Shown: one piece after another, positions 44,326 through 55,200 of the stretch | Numbering within the stretch: position 1 is the first letter of the stretch | Layout: each line of letters starts with the position of its first letter | Assembly (NCBI GenBank): GCA_018003515.1 | Contig: JAGNDO010000012.1 | Location: 1 to 64,000, forward strand | Length of the DNA stretch: 64,000 nt | Direction of reading: 5' to 3' | Origin: Caldilineaceae bacterium | GTDB taxonomy: Bacteria; Chloroflexota; Anaerolineae; Caldilineales; Caldilineaceae | The notes under the pieces: generated by a model | The model's database searches: none | Seen by the model: the letters and a program-made list of their open reading frames with translations, nothing else | What the model was told of the DNA's origin: nothing | Position numbers and translations under genes: made by a program

Positions 44326-47300
44326 ATGCAAAAAACCTATCAACCATCCTTGCGTCTGCTGATGATCACCTTGGGGATCTTGGCGACATTTATGTTGTCT
44401 GTGCGTGTTTGGTCTTCCCCTGGCGAGGCTGCGGCCAATCAGGGTGCGACCGCGTCCGAGGCTCAGGTGGCCAATCAGCCAAATGAACCCATCGGTGAGG
44501 CCGTTATCGGCGACCTTGTGTGGCTGGATACGAGTCTGAACGGTCTTGAGGCCCCAGGCGAGCCGGGGATTGCCGGGGTCTTTTTGCGTTTGTGGCAAGA
44601 TGACAACGACTTTATCTTCGATCCTGCTAAAGACACCTACCTCTCCACAACGGTGACGGCAGATGGATCTGGGGTAAAACCTGCGGGTTATTACCAGTTC
44701 AACGTCAGCCGTAGCCAGACTTATTGGGTGGAAGTTATGGATTCTAACTTCAGCCCTGGTGGACCGTTGCACAACTTTATGCTAACCAGCGGCCCGACCA
44801 AGGGCGATGAACCCATGATCGTGCCCTTTGTGGATGCAGACGGCACCGATACTATCGACTTCGGCTACGCGCCCACGGGGGTCACCTTGATCAAGCGGGC
44901 GGGTTCCGCCCCGAATGGTGGGGTCCACTATATTCCCCAGGCGGGTGCCAATGTCACCTTTACCTATGCCTATACCAACACCGGGCTGACCGAACTGATC
45001 AACGTTCAGATCAAGGATGACAATGGCACCCCGGCAGACGCGACGGATGATTTCCTGGTCTGTAACGTGGCCAAGCTGATAGCCGGGGCCACCGGCACCT
45101 GTACGGCGGCCAACCGGCCCATCTCCGCCAACCACACCAACATCGCTACGGTTGTGGGTACCCCCACGGCGAATTTTGAATTGGGTAAAGAGGTCACGGC
45201 CAGCGATGACGCCGTAGTGGCCCTCTTTGCCTCTGTGGGTGACCAGGTGTGGAATGATGCAAATAGCAACGGCATTCAGGAAACGGGCGAACTGGGTGTA
45301 TCCGGCGTAACCGTTGAACTCTTCAACGCTGCCGGACAATCCCAGGGGATCACGACGACCAACACCAGCGGCACCTATCGCTTTAACAATTTGATTGCCG
45401 GGCAATATAAGGTCAAATTCACCTTGCCCAACGGCTTCCAATTTAGCTCCCAGGACCAGCTTCTTGACGATACCAAAGATAGCGATGCCAACACCGGTAC
45501 GGGTGAGACGGCGCTCTTCGCTCTGCAAGCCGGTGATGTGCAGTTGAAGTGGGATGCGGGCATCTTCAACAATGCTGGCATCGGTGACAAAGTGTGGGAG
45601 GACTTGAACGCCAACGGCATTCAGGACGCCGGGGAACTGGGTATCGACAAAGTGACCGTGCGTCTCTTCAGCGGAGCCGGGGTGGAACTGGGCTCCACAA
45701 CCACCGATGGCAGCGGTCTCTATCGCTTTAGCAACCTGGTGGGTGGCAGCTACTATCTGGTCTTTGATGCCCCCGGCGGCTATAGCTTTAGCCCCCCCAA
45801 TGTGGGCGACGACACCAAGGACAGCGATTTCGAGCCAGCTTTGGGGCGTACGGCCACCTTTACCCTGCCCGCTGGTCAGTCGGACATCACCCGGGACGCA
45901 GGTCTCTTCCGCCCGGCCAGTCTGGGTGACCGGGTGTGGCAGGATCTGAATGCCAACGGCATTCAGGATAGCGGGGAACCCAACATCCCCGGGGTGACTG
46001 TGGAACTGTATAACAGCGCCAACGTCAAGATCGACACGACGACCACCAATGATTCCGGGATCTACAGCTTCACCGGACTCACCCCCGGCCAATATGATGT
46101 GAAATTTGTGCAGCCGAACGGCTATCGGCCCACTCTGCAAAACCAACTCAGCAACGACGCAGTCGATAGCGACGCCAGCCCCAGCACCGGGCACACTGGG
46201 TTGATCATCACCCTGATTTCCGGCCAGAACGACATCACCTGGGATGCTGGCTTCTACATGCCGGGGGCCATCAATGTGGTCAAGACGGCCAATCCCACCA
46301 CAATTGTCAGCGGTCAACTGGTGACCTATACCTATGTGATCACCAACGGCGGCGGGCTGGCGATACAGAATGTGACGGTCACCGACGACAAATGTAGCCC
46401 GGTCTCCGCCCGCATTTCGGGGGATACGGATAGCGACAACCAATTGGACATCAGCGAAAGCTGGCTCTATCGCTGTTCCACGACTTTGACCCAGACCACC
46501 ACCAACACCGTCACCAGCGCCGGGACGGATCTGGCTGCCAACCCGGTCAGCGCCACGGCCAAGGCTGTGGTGACCGTGGTGACGCCTGTCATCAACGTCG
46601 TGAAGACGGCCAACCCCACGGTGATTCTGGCCAATCAGAATGTGGCCTATACTTTTGTGGTCACCAACCCTGGCAACGTGCCCCTCTCTTCGGTGACCGT
46701 GAGCGACAACAAGTGCGCCAGTGTGGTCTATCAAAGTGGGGACACCAACACCAACAACGTGTTGGAAACCAGCGAGAGTTGGACCTATACCTGCTCCCAG
46801 GCTCTGAGCAGTACCACGACCAATATTGTGACCGTATCGGGCCAGCCGGCCACCCCGGCCGGCGTTCCCCTGCCCGGTATCGGACGCGTCCAAGACACGG
46901 ACACGGTGACGGTGACGGTGATTGCCCCCGGTATCGACATTGTCAAGAGCGTTGCCCCGGCCACCATCTATGTCAACGGCACGGTGACCTATACCTTCCG
47001 GGTCTCCAACACGGGCAATATCACCTTGGGCAGTGTGGCTGTGGCGGACAATAAGTGTTCGCCCCTCACCCGCACGGGCGGGGATGCCAACAGCAACAAC
47101 CGGCTGGAGGTCGGCGAGATCTGGATCTATACCTGTAGCAGCACTTTGGCCCAAGATACGGTCAACACGGCCACTGTCACCGGCCAGCCGGTGGACGGCA
47201 GCGGTGTCCCCGTCCCCGGTGTCAACCCGGTGAGTGACCAGGACACGGCCACGGTCAACGTGATCAATCCGGCCATTCGCATTGTCAAAAGCGCCAGCGC

Positions 47301-50300
47301 CAGTGTGGTGAACCAGGGTGATCCTGTCACCTATACGCTGGATGTCTCCAACATCGGCGATGATTCCTTGACGAGCGTGGCGACCACGGACAATAAGTGT
47401 GCTCCCCTCTCTGGGCCGACTCCGGTGGCCCCGGCCAATGCCAACAATATTCTGGAGCCTGGCGAGACCTGGCGCTACAGTTGTACTACGGTTCTCACCC
47501 AGGACACCACCAATATCGCCTCGACCCAGGGCACGGACAGCCTGGGCAAGCCCGTCACCGACACGGACGAGGTCTTTGTGGACGTGATTAGCGCGGGTAT
47601 CCAGTTGGAGAAGAGCGCCAGCGCCCCCTTGGTCTACAGCGGATCCATGGTCACCTATACCTTCCAGGTGTCCAACACGGGAACAGATCCCTTGTCCAAC
47701 GTGGTGGTGGCTGACGACAAGTGTAGCCCCATCTCCGCCCGGCTTTCCGGAGACACCAACAGCGACAATAAACTGGACCGTAACGAGATTTGGCTCTATT
47801 CCTGCGCCAAATCTTTGGCCCAAACCACGGTGAATGTGGCGACGGCGACGGGCCAGGATGCCCTGAACAATCCCCAGTCTGACCAATCCTCGGCCACGGT
47901 GCGGGTGATCAGCCCGGCCATCAAGGTGACCAAGGCTGTGAACAAGACCGTGATTGTGAGCGGTACCCAGGTGATCTACAGTTATGTGGTGACCAATCCC
48001 GGCAACGACCCCCTGGCCAGCGTGACCGTGAGCGACAACAAGTGCGCGCCCCTCACGTCGGCCACCCCCAACCCTGGGGACGTGGCCAACGTGGGCAAAC
48101 TGGACCCCGGCGAGGCTTGGACCTATAGCTGTACGACTGCCCTGACCCAGACCACCCTGAACACGGTCACCGCGGCGGGTGTGGACAGCTTGGGCGGCTC
48201 GGTGCAATCCACGGCCACGGCCAATGTCACCGTGGTAAAGCCTGGCATCTCCATCGTCAAGAGTGTGAACAAAAGCGTCGTTCGTCCTGGCACGGCTGTG
48301 GTCTATACCTATGTGGTGAAGAATACGGGCGATGTGCCTCTGGCCAGCTTGAACCTGACCGACGACAAGTGTACACCTCTCACCCGGCAGAGCGGCGACA
48401 CCAACACCAATTCTGTGTTGGAGACCACCGAGACCTGGACCTATACCTGCCAATCGACCATCAGCCAGACCACGGTCAACATCGCTGTGGCTACCGGTCA
48501 GCCCAGCGATCCTGCCGGGGTACCCCTGCCGGGGATCAACCCAGTCACGGCCCAGGACACGGCCACGGTGCGGGTGATCACCCCAGGTATCACAGTGGAG
48601 AAGAGCGCCACCCCCACCACCATCTACAGCGGCAATTCGGTCACCTACAATTACACGGTCCGCAACACGGGCAACAGCACACTCAACACCGTCACCATTT
48701 CGGATGACAAGTGCAATCCCGTTACCTATGTGAGCGGTGATACCAATAACAACCAGCAGATGGAAGTCACCGAAACGTGGATCTATCGCTGTACCACCAG
48801 CCTGACCGTGGACACCACCAACACGGTGACGGTCAACGCCAAGGACGAATCCGGCGGCAATGTGACCGATACAGACACGGCGGTGGTGAATGTGATCAAT
48901 CCTGGTATCAATGTGGACAAGCAGACCACGGTCACCGCGGTGGCTTCGGGGACGGTGGTCACTTATACCTATGTCGTCACCAATAGCGGGGACGACCCCT
49001 TGGCCGGTGTCAAGGTGACTGATGACAAGTGTAGCCCTGTCACCTTTGTCAATGGGGACACAAATAGCAACAGCAGGCTGGATCTGACCGAGGTATGGAA
49101 CTATACCTGCGCCACGGTCTTGACCGCTTCCACGACCAATATCGCCACAGCCACGGGCAACGACAGCCTGGGCAACCCGGTCAACGACACGGACACGGTG
49201 ACGGTGCAGGTTTTCGGCCTGGCCACCATCGGCAACTTGGTTTGGTTGGATAAAAATGCCAACGGTATCCAGGATACAGGCGAGGCGGGCTTGGCCGGTG
49301 TGTTGGTCACCCTCTATCGCAACAACAGTGTGGTGATGACCCAGACCACCCCGGCCAATGGCAGCTATCTTTTCAACAATCTGACCCCAGGTGACTATTC
49401 GGTGGGCGTTACCCTGCCCGCTGGGCATCGCTTTAGCCCCCAGAACCAGGGCGGCGACCCGGCCAAGGACAGTGATGTCAACATCAATACGGGTCGCGCG
49501 GTGGTTACCACTCTGACCTCCGGCGAGACGGATTTGACCTGGGATGCCGGGCTGTACATGCCAGCGTCTCTGGGCGATCGGGTGTGGGAAGATCTCAACG
49601 GCAACGGCATCCAGGATGCCGGCGAACCCGGCTTGGGCGGCGTGACTGTGCTGCTCTTGAACGGCAGCGGTGGCCTCGTCACTTCGGCCACCACCCAGCC
49701 CGATGGCAGCTACCTCTTTAACAATCTGACACCAGGTACCTACCAGGTCCAGTTCACCGCGCTTCAGTCCTATCTCTTCACGTTGCGCAACAGCGGTCTG
49801 GACACCGGGACGGATAGCAATGCCAACCCCACGGATGGCAAGAGCGAACCGGTGACCCTGGTCAGTGGTGAGGAGAACCGCACCATTGATGCCGGTCTAT
49901 ATCGGCCCGCCCGTCTGGGTGACCGGGTCTGGCTTGATACCAATCAAGATGGCATTCAAAACAACAACGAGGCCGGACATAATGGCTTGGTCGTCACGCT
50001 CTTCAAGGGTGATGGCACCCAGGTGATGACCCAAACCACCAGCGGTGGCGGGAGCTATCTCTTCACCAACCTGACGCCTGGCAGCTACTTTGTCCACTTC
50101 CAAAGCCTGGCCAACTATCTCTTTACGACCCAGTATGCCGGGACGAATTCGGCGGCGGACAGCAACGCGGATCGCAACACGGGCCGCACCGAGACTGTTG
50201 GCCTCTCTTCCGGGGATGCGAACCTGACCCTGGATGCCGGCTTTGTGGTAGCGGCTCCCCGCATACAAAGCATCAAAACTTCACAGTTGGCGGTGGATGA

Positions 50301-51792
50301 TGACAGCAACGGTGTGGTTTCCCCAGGGGATACCTTGGCCTATCGCATCGTGATCTCCAATATTGGCACGGCACCGGCAACCAATATTGGCTTCAACGAC
50401 TCTCTGGATCCCAACACGTCCCTGGTGGTCGGGTCGGTTTCCACCAATCGGGGCACGGTGATTTTGGGCAACAGTACCGGAAACACCAGCGTTCAGGTGG
50501 CTGTGGGTACCTTGTTGCCCACCGAGAGCGTGACCATCGATCTACGCGTCCGCATCCACAATCCCTTGCCCGCTGGGGTGACCCAGATCGTCAACCAGGG
50601 TGTGGTCTCCAGTGTGGAGTTACCCGACGAACCGACGGACGATGACGGCTTGGGCGGCGGCACAGGGGATCCCACCGTGGCACCGGTTCAGCCCCGGGGC
50701 TTCCGGCTCTACATGCCCTTCCTCTCTGCCCAGCCCCCGGCTGCGCCGACACCCACCCCCAGCCCCACCCCGTCGCCCACCCCGACGCCGGATGGCGGCG
50801 GTGGCTCCACAGGCATCCCCTGTGATGCGCCGGGTTGTGCCTTGCCCGATCTGATCCACCCCAAGAGCATGGCGGTGAGCATCTCCAAGAACCTGCTCTA
50901 CGTGGTCAGCCGGGACAATGATCGCCTGCTCAAGGTCAATCCCCAGACCATGCAGGTGATGAACACGGCCCTCACGGGTGACGAGCCCTGGGGCGTGGTG
51001 CTGAACGAAGCCACCAACCTGGTCTATGTGGGCAACTTCGCCAGCGCAGATATATGGGTCTACAACGCCGACACCCTGGCCCTGGTCACCAAGATCCGGC
51101 TGGGAAATCCGGGTGAGACCCGACCGGCCTTGATGGAACTGTTGCCCAGCCTTAACACGGTGGCAGTCGTCCTGAATGGCAGCAACGGTGTGGCTCTGAT
51201 TCAGGGGCTGACTCTGACCCAGATCGTAGGGGCCACCGGCGCGGGCACCTATGGCATTGCCGTGGATGTGGTGAACAATCGCATCTTCGTCAGCAACCGT
51301 GACGCCGGCAACACCCGTGTCATCTATCGCACGGAGTTTGGCCAGTGGAAGAATGATGGCTACAACTTCACCTACAGCGACCGTCGAGTACTCTTCGAGT
51401 TGGCCTACAATCCCAACAACAAGCGTCTCTACTCGGTCTATGTTATCAACACCGACTGGTTCGTGGATACCTCTTACGAACGCAGCGACGGCAGTTGGGG
51501 GCTGCTGGCGACAACGCCTGTGGGTCGAGGCGGCGGTGCCAGGGATGAAGACGTGGGCGGCACTGGCCTGGTGGTGAATCTGGTCACCGGCCATGTGTTC
51601 AACACCAACTCGGCGGACAACACCGTGACGGTGTTGAATGCCAACGGCCAGGTGCTGGCAACCGTGGGCACAGGGGTGGATCCCTTCACCGCCGTGGTCA
51701 ACCCGGCCACCAACGTGGTCTTCGTGGGTATGCGTGACGCCCGTAACACGGTCAATCCTGACACCGTCCAGAAGATCATCGATAACTATTGA
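44326..51792 (+). CDS. 2488-aa SdrD/DUF7507 stalk protein with YVTN propeller
   Basis: ATG 44326 is preceded by TTGGAGGA with 6-nt spacing; an upstream in-frame ATG (44296) lacks this. Signal peptide about 1-37. SdrD-like 59-183; DUF7507-like 184-300; three SdrD B-like domains starting near 302, 419 and 532 (DxNxNGIQDxGE motifs); nine DUF7507-like domains 646-1631; three more SdrD B-like domains from 1634, 1747 and 1862; a DUF11-like domain 1978-2120; the motif FRLYMPFL (about 2125); a Ser/Thr/Pro linker; a YVTN-type propeller about 2174-2488 ending IIDNY. The domain order resembles the 4421-aa protein, and its nine DUF7507 domains follow the same long/short phase. Predicted secreted fibre with a propeller head; no anchor seen. 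Confidence 0.9.
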   Translation: MQKTYQPSLRLLMITLGILATFMLSVRVWSSPGEAAANQGATASEAQVANQPNEPIGEAVIGDLVWLDTSLNGLEAPGEPGIAGVFLRLWQDDNDFIFDPAKDTYLSTTVTADGSGVKPAGYYQFNVSRSQTYWVEVMDSNFSPGGPLHNFMLTSGPTKGDEPMIVPFVDADGTDTIDFGYAPTGVTLIKRAGSAPNGGVHYIPQAGANVTFTYAYTNTGLTELINVQIKDDNGTPADATDDFLVCNVAKLIAGATGTCTAANRPISANHTNIATVVGTPTANFELGKEVTASDDAVVALFASVGDQVWNDANSNGIQETGELGVSGVTVELFNAAGQSQGITTTNTSGTYRFNNLIAGQYKVKFTLPNGFQFSSQDQLLDDTKDSDANTGTGETALFALQAGDVQLKWDAGIFNNAGIGDKVWEDLNANGIQDAGELGIDKVTVRLFSGAGVELGSTTTDGSGLYRFSNLVGGSYYLVFDAPGGYSFSPPNVGDDTKDSDFEPALGRTATFTLPAGQSDITRDAGLFRPASLGDRVWQDLNANGIQDSGEPNIPGVTVELYNSANVKIDTTTTNDSGIYSFTGLTPGQYDVKFVQPNGYRPTLQNQLSNDAVDSDASPSTGHTGLIITLISGQNDITWDAGFYMPGAINVVKTANPTTIVSGQLVTYTYVITNGGGLAIQNVTVTDDKCSPVSARISGDTDSDNQLDISESWLYRCSTTLTQTTTNTVTSAGTDLAANPVSATAKAVVTVVTPVINVVKTANPTVILANQNVAYTFVVTNPGNVPLSSVTVSDNKCASVVYQSGDTNTNNVLETSESWTYTCSQALSSTTTNIVTVSGQPATPAGVPLPGIGRVQDTDTVTVTVIAPGIDIVKSVAPATIYVNGTVTYTFRVSNTGNITLGSVAVADNKCSPLTRTGGDANSNNRLEVGEIWIYTCSSTLAQDTVNTATVTGQPVDGSGVPVPGVNPVSDQDTATVNVINPAIRIVKSASASVVNQGDPVTYTLDVSNIGDDSLTSVATTDNKCAPLSGPTPVAPANANNILEPGETWRYSCTTVLTQDTTNIASTQGTDSLGKPVTDTDEVFVDVISAGIQLEKSASAPLVYSGSMVTYTFQVSNTGTDPLSNVVVADDKCSPISARLSGDTNSDNKLDRNEIWLYSCAKSLAQTTVNVATATGQDALNNPQSDQSSATVRVISPAIKVTKAVNKTVIVSGTQVIYSYVVTNPGNDPLASVTVSDNKCAPLTSATPNPGDVANVGKLDPGEAWTYSCTTALTQTTLNTVTAAGVDSLGGSVQSTATANVTVVKPGISIVKSVNKSVVRPGTAVVYTYVVKNTGDVPLASLNLTDDKCTPLTRQSGDTNTNSVLETTETWTYTCQSTISQTTVNIAVATGQPSDPAGVPLPGINPVTAQDTATVRVITPGITVEKSATPTTIYSGNSVTYNYTVRNTGNSTLNTVTISDDKCNPVTYVSGDTNNNQQMEVTETWIYRCTTSLTVDTTNTVTVNAKDESGGNVTDTDTAVVNVINPGINVDKQTTVTAVASGTVVTYTYVVTNSGDDPLAGVKVTDDKCSPVTFVNGDTNSNSRLDLTEVWNYTCATVLTASTTNIATATGNDSLGNPVNDTDTVTVQVFGLATIGNLVWLDKNANGIQDTGEAGLAGVLVTLYRNNSVVMTQTTPANGSYLFNNLTPGDYSVGVTLPAGHRFSPQNQGGDPAKDSDVNINTGRAVVTTLTSGETDLTWDAGLYMPASLGDRVWEDLNGNGIQDAGEPGLGGVTVLLLNGSGGLVTSATTQPDGSYLFNNLTPGTYQVQFTALQSYLFTLRNSGLDTGTDSNANPTDGKSEPVTLVSGEENRTIDAGLYRPARLGDRVWLDTNQDGIQNNNEAGHNGLVVTLFKGDGTQVMTQTTSGGGSYLFTNLTPGSYFVHFQSLANYLFTTQYAGTNSAADSNADRNTGRTETVGLSSGDANLTLDAGFVVAAPRIQSIKTSQLAVDDDSNGVVSPGDTLAYRIVISNIGTAPATNIGFNDSLDPNTSLVVGSVSTNRGTVILGNSTGNTSVQVAVGTLLPTESVTIDLRVRIHNPLPAGVTQIVNQGVVSSVELPDEPTDDDGLGGGTGDPTVAPVQPRGFRLYMPFLSAQPPAAPTPTPSPTPSPTPTPDGGGGSTGIPCDAPGCALPDLIHPKSMAVSISKNLLYVVSRDNDRLLKVNPQTMQVMNTALTGDEPWGVVLNEATNLVYVGNFASADIWVYNADTLALVTKIRLGNPGETRPALMELLPSLNTVAVVLNGSNGVALIQGLTLTQIVGATGAGTYGIAVDVVNNRIFVSNRDAGNTRVIYRTEFGQWKNDGYNFTYSDRRVLFELAYNPNNKRLYSVYVINTDWFVDTSYERSDGSWGLLATTPVGRGGGARDEDVGGTGLVVNLVTGHVFNTNSADNTVTVLNANGQVLATVGTGVDPFTAVVNPATNVVFVGMRDARNTVNPDTVQKIIDNY
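46261..49218 (+). repeat. Array of nine DUF7507-like domains
   Basis: Nine domains of about 110 residues each start with P-(A/G/V)-I-x-(V/I)-x-K or an AGIQLEK variant. Each carries the Cys pair D(N/D)KC...W.Y.C. Their long (L) and short (S) order is S-LL-SSS-L-SS, in phase with the five-domain repeat of the 4421-aa protein. Domain-type similarity also follows position (ILANQN, IYVNGT, VVNQGDP, LVYSGS, VIVSGT). Confidence 0.85.
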
Positions 51793-51801
51793 TCTATCGT
51801 A

Positions 51802-51836
51802 GCCCATCGGCCCGTCCACAAAACGGGTCGATGGGT
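51802..51836 (+). terminator. Hairpin after stop codon
   Basis: GCCCATCGGCCCGT (51802-51815) pairs with ACGGGTCGATGGGT (51823-51836), with G-T pairs at the base and in the middle. It lies 9 nt after the stop at 51792 and has no T-tract. Confidence 0.55.
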
Positions 51837-51852
51837 CACAACGAAGACATGC

Positions 51853-51900
51853 TGTTCATGGGGCCATGAACATGGCCCCATGAACATGGCCCCATGAACA
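51853..51900. repeat. Short direct and inverted repeat cluster
   Basis: The 14-bp unit CATGGCCCCATGAA occurs twice in tandem (51871-51884, 51885-51898). An inverted copy precedes it (TGTTCATGG 51853-51861 with CCATGAACA 51864-51872), so alternative hairpins are possible. Confidence 0.7.
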
Positions 51901-52100
51901 TTACCCCAGCCGGGAGCGACTCACGAGTCTCTCCCGGCTACCTTTTGGCGGACCTGTCCAGGTGGTGGGGGAAGATCTGGGCAAATAGTCAGGAAAGGAA
52001 AGGGGTTTTTGTGCTATACTCATGGGTGTGGGCTGTTGAGGACCATTGTCTTGCCGCCGCCCACCTCAACACTAACTGCCTGTAGCCGTTCACTCCCTCT

Positions 52101-52165
52101 GCCCCCCGGCCCCCAATTCTGGGGGAGGTGCTGGACAGTTCCCCCAAAATTGGGGGCCGGGGGGC
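52101..52165. repeat. 65-bp near-perfect palindrome (MITE/REP-like)
   Basis: Arms 52101-52126 and 52140-52165 match over 26 bp with one mismatch, around a 13-nt loop. They consist largely of C and G runs. The gap 51793-52267 otherwise shows no gene. A degenerate copy lies at about 29751-29812. No transposase is nearby. Confidence 0.75.
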
Positions 52166-52267
52166 GGGGGTTGAACGATTTCTATTGCTTTTTAGCGTTT
52201 GTCCAAAACAATGTGGATCGGGAAGCTGCTTTTGGACGAACCATAGTTGCTTGAAAACGGATGGTGC

Positions 52268-55200
52268 ATGATGAATCGAACCCAAAATCGTCCCAAAGGT
52301 TATTTGTCGGCCTTGAGCCGACTGCACCGCGCGGTGATCTGGATCTGGCTGCTTACTTTGGCCTGGCCCCTGCCCGCCGCTGCCCAGGCCCCCATGCCCT
52401 CGGTTGCAGAGGTGGCGGCTGCCGCGGCCCTACAGCCTGCGGTCCAGGACGCCCCCCTTTCCATCACGGGTGTGGATGGCGTCGCCTATCCCCTGCTCAA
52501 TGCCAGTGCCAGCGTCAGCCCGGCCAGCACCAGCGGCGGCAGTGTTGTCACCTATAACGTCACGGCCAGCAACGCCGGGGATGTGACCGGGAGTAGCTTT
52601 CGGGTCAACTTCACCCTGCCCAGCGGCTTCACCTATCGCACTGGCACCAGCACTGTGCGTATCAACCATGTCAAGGTGAGCAGTGCCAATCCGGCCATCA
52701 GCGGCAAAATCCTCACCTATGGGCCGTGGAGTTTCCCCACCCGCCGCCAGGATACCCTCTTTGGCATCAACACCTTTGTGCAAGAGCGTTGCGACCAGAC
52801 CTACATCAACTGGCAGTTGGACCGCTCCAAGGAGATGCTGGGCTGGCACGGCTATGTGAAACAGCTCATGGCCGGCATCAATCTGAACACCACCACCGCG
52901 GAGCCATGCTGGATCGACTTTGTCAACGGGGCCTATGACCGAGGTCTGCAACCCGTGATTCGCTTGCAAGGCGGGCGGGCGGGGGATGTTTGGGAGAAGC
53001 CCTATGCTGATGGTCCCGGCAACTATTCCAGCATCGCCGAGCGCTTCAAATGGGTGGTGCAAAACCTGCCCCGGCGAGACGGCTTTAAGCTCTACGTGCA
53101 GATCTGGAACGAGCCCAACCTGAACTTTGAGTGGGGGGGCGCGGTCAACGCCAAGGAGTTTGGCCAATTCCAGGAAGACGTGGCCGCCGCCATCCGCACC
53201 CTCAACGATCCCCGCATCGTTTTGGTCAGCGCGCCCCTCAGCCCTGGGGGCCATCTCTCCATCAGCAACTTTGTCTATCAGATGATCAGCGGCGCGCCGG
53301 GCAGTCTGTGGTCCTTCGACCTGTGGGGCGCGCATCCCTACCCGGCCAACCATCCGCCAGAGTACAATGTGCATCGCAACACCGCTGTCTATCCCCAATT
53401 GGTGGTGGATTCGTATATCGAGCAGTTGGGCTGGCTGGCCGCTTGGGGACGGCCTGGGGTCAAGACCTTCCTCAGCGAGACCGGCTATGAGATGTGGAAC
53501 GGCACCTATACTTGGGAAGGCTATCCGGTCATCAACGAAGACAACCGGGCTGATTATATCGGACGGGCCTATCGGGACTATTGGCGTAATTGGGCCGAGA
53601 TCGATGCGGTGGCCCCCTATCAGTTGAGCGATCCCCAGGGCACCTGGTCCGGCTGGAACTTTATTGATGGCAACGGCTTCACCTATGGCTCGCCCCGGGC
53701 CCAATTTAACGCGGTCAAGAATCTGGACAAGGGCAACACCCTGGCCAGCAGCACCATCGAGATCACCTTTCAGGCCTACGCGCCCAACAGCGGTGGCACC
53801 TATTATGCCAATCTGAATGCCACCGCGGCCAATGCCGGGGTGGGTGGCAATGGCTCCGTGGCCCCGGTGACGGTCTATGCTTCGGCCCCTACGTCCACGC
53901 CGACCTTCACCAAATCACCCACGCCGGCGGCCACGGCCACCAAGACACCGACACCCACAAATACCCCCACGGCCACGGTAACCAATACACCGACCCACAC
54001 GCCAACCCACACACCGACCCATACGCCAACGCATACCCTCACGGCCACCCATACCCCCACGGCCACCCATACACCGACGAACACGCCCACCAATACGCCG
54101 ACCCACACCCCCACGGCCACGCCGACCCACACCCCCACGGTGACGCCCACGGCCACGGACACGCCGACACCCATCCCGTCGGCCACTGCAACCGACACGC
54201 CCACGGTGACGCCGACCGCCACCGATACCCCCACGGCCACCCACACGCCGACGCAAACGCCAACACCCACGTCCACTTGGACCCCCACGGCCACGCCGAC
54301 GAATACGCCCACCCTGGTGCCGACCGACACGCCCACGGTGACGTTGACGCCGACAAACACGCCGATACCGACGAACACGTTGACACCGACGAACACGTCG
54401 ACCCACACCCCTACCCTGGTGCCAACGGCCACCCACACCCCAACCGTGACGCCCACCGCCACCCACACGCCCACGCCCTTTGTGAAGATCGATGTGCAGG
54501 GCTTGGTCACCGTGGGCCAGGCCCCCCAGGGCATCGCCGTGGACAGTGGCCGCCGCCGGGTCTATGTGGCCAACGCGGCCGGCAACAACATCACCGTGCT
54601 GGACGCGGATACCCTTGCCCATGTCACCACCTACGGCCTGGGCAACGCCTCTGGGCCGGACGGTCTGGCGGTGGACGCGGCCCGCAATTGGCTCTATGTG
54701 GCCGGCCGCTTCAGCAACAACCTCACCACCCTGGATTTGGGCACCAGCCCTGTGGCCCAGTGGCAGACCCCCGTGGGCAGCCAGCCCAAGGCCATCGCCT
54801 TGGACAGCACCCTCTCTCGGCTCTTTGTCACCAACAGCGGAGACAATAGCCTCAACGCCATCCTGCCCGACAGCGGGGCCAATGTGAATTTTCCCGCTGG
54901 CACCCAACCCACCTTTTTGCTCTCCGATCCCGTCTCCAACCTCTTCTATGTGACCAACCGGCTGGACAACGGGGTGACGGTCTACGACACCGACGGTATC
55001 CCCGTGCAGACCCTGGTCACCGGCCAGGCCCCTTATGGGCTGGCCTTTGACGAAGTGCAACGCCGACTTTATGTGGCCAACCCCATGAGCAGCGCGGTCA
55101 GCGTGATCTTGGTGGGGGACGATGGCCTGCTCACCAACCTGGGGGATGTACGGCTCAATTGCCAGCCCCAGAACGTGGGGATCAACGCCAACACCGGCCA

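Noticed and set aside
44782-49428. Very long minus-strand open frames (also 8938-12105 and 18407-23014)
   Set aside because: They lie antisense to repeat-rich genes whose biased codons suppress stops on the other strand. Their translations are low-complexity Gly/His/Arg/Val-rich text without domains or signal peptides.
52101-52165. Insertion sequence
   Set aside because: No transposase frame or target duplication is seen; the element is only 65 bp.
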